Assembly (NCBI GenBank): GCA_013423325.1
Contig: BLJB01000332.1
Location: 1-32,411, forward strand
Direction: 5' to 3'
DNA: 32,411 bases
Origin: Usnea hakonensis
Taxonomy: Eukaryota; Ascomycota; Lecanoromycetes; Lecanorales; Parmeliaceae
In this document: one piece after another, positions 31,861 through 32,411 of the stretch
Numbering within the stretch: the stretch's first letter is position 1
How the letters are laid out: each line of letters opens with the position of its first letter
Position numbers and translations under genes: made by a program
The notes under the pieces: model-generated
What the model was told of the DNA's origin: nothing
What the model saw: the letters and a program-made list of their open reading frames with translations, nothing else
The model's database searches: none

Positions 31861-32411
31861 TTATTAATTAAATTACTAGATAGAAATAAGAGGTTATAGA
31901 TTCGTCTCTATCTATTATTATACTTTAGTACGAGGCCTAGAGGCGAGTAGATAAATAATACTTCGATAGTAAAATTAATCTCGATAAGGCGATTATAATA
32001 TAATTGCTTCTAGAGGTCTAATAAGAGTATTTTAAATATAATAAGGGCCGAATAGTAATTATTATTTTTATAAACTAATTCTAGACCTCTATAATTAATT
32101 TTTACGCCTTTCCGAAAAATAGTCGATAGGGCTATAATAAAGTAGTAATCTAGATAATCTTTTAATTAATACTTCTATCTATCTACCTTTAGAGGCCCTT
32201 AGTAAGGTAAATCCGGATCCGTTATATTATATAGCTAATATAATAAGCCTTTAGTAATATAGTATAGCGAGGCTAGTACCGAGACTAGTTATACCTAAGG
32301 GAGTTATAGAGCTATAATTCGACTTCTAAATAGAATTTTTTTTGAATTTGAATTTATACGTCGTGTCTACCTAAACTTCGAAAGGTAATTACGGGATCCT
32401 TTAACTCTTAT
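31861..32411 (-). pseudogene. N-terminal RT or gag region of the YR retroelement
   Basis: Continues in the same RIP-mutated, CpA-free state upstream of the RT core on the minus strand. No clear motif could be read; the element continues past the window end. Confidence 0.4.

Larger units (their letters stand above)
29702..32411 (-). mobile_element. DIRS/Ngaro/PAT-type tyrosine-recombinase retroelement, RIP-mutated, runs off the window
   Basis: Minus-strand translation through stops gives the order RT - RNase H - tyrosine recombinase, the layout of YR retrotransposons. The left end (3' end of the element) lies at 23169-23858, on the other side of the Gypsy insertion, with direct repeats that fit a B1-A2-B2 arrangement. 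The 5' part (gag and the A1 repeat) must lie beyond 32411. CpA/TpG are almost absent. Whether it belongs to the DIRS, Ngaro or PAT group needs a phylogeny. Confidence 0.75.

Noticed and set aside
29702..32411. Starship captain (DUF3435) as source of the recombinase
   Set aside because: The recombinase is preceded on the same strand by RT and RNase H, which captains do not have; motifs fit YR retroelements.

Overview
This window looks like nuclear DNA of a filamentous ascomycete (Pezizomycotina). Genes have short introns (GTAAGT donors, CTGAC/CTAAC branch points, 55-95 nt) and CT-rich leaders. Several products are typical fungal secreted proteins, and the repeats carry the C-to-T/G-to-A signature of repeat-induced point mutation (RIP). 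No rRNA, tRNA or CRISPR was seen.

Left part (1-5.3 kb): a small diverged repeat, an intact beta-trefoil (fascin-like) gene on the minus strand, and a large Ser/Ala-rich putative secreted protein on the minus strand. The latter has a Cys-rich C-terminal domain resembling the KP4-like killer-toxin fold, with its signal peptide on an upstream exon. Middle-left (5.3-16.2 kb): mostly a gene graveyard. It holds a broken M35-like metallopeptidase, a short-chain dehydrogenase with three nonsense codons and a frameshift, a C2H2/DnaJ protein cut by a TAG inside its J domain, a shattered GNAT acetyltransferase and smaller remnants. One intact secreted thaumatin-like gene (13.5-14.35 kb) stands among them.

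Middle-right (17.4-23.2 kb): a small secreted 8-cysteine protein encoded in two exons (79 aa); a class-III aminotransferase-like gene whose 3' end overlaps an out-of-frame 44-codon two-zinc module; and a subtilisin-like protease with a complete catalytic triad but its 5' end removed at the edge of a transposon.

Right part (23.17-32.41 kb): nested, heavily RIP-mutated transposons. The outer one lies on the minus strand and reads RT - RNase H - tyrosine recombinase, so it is a DIRS/Ngaro/PAT-type YR retroelement. At its left end are two 155-bp direct repeats 454 bp apart, which fit the B1-A2-B2 part of a split-direct-repeat structure. Inserted in it is a complete Ty3/Gypsy chromodomain element (23864-29696) with 246-bp LTRs and a perfect 5-bp target duplication GTAAT. 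RIP has removed nearly every CpA/TpG from both elements but spared the outer edges of the LTRs and the outermost 155-bp repeat.

No operon-like or pathway logic links the genes. The common theme is secreted proteins and decayed accessory genes next to a transposon block, as in subtelomeric or accessory fungal regions (inference). All calls come from reading the sequence; no database search was possible.
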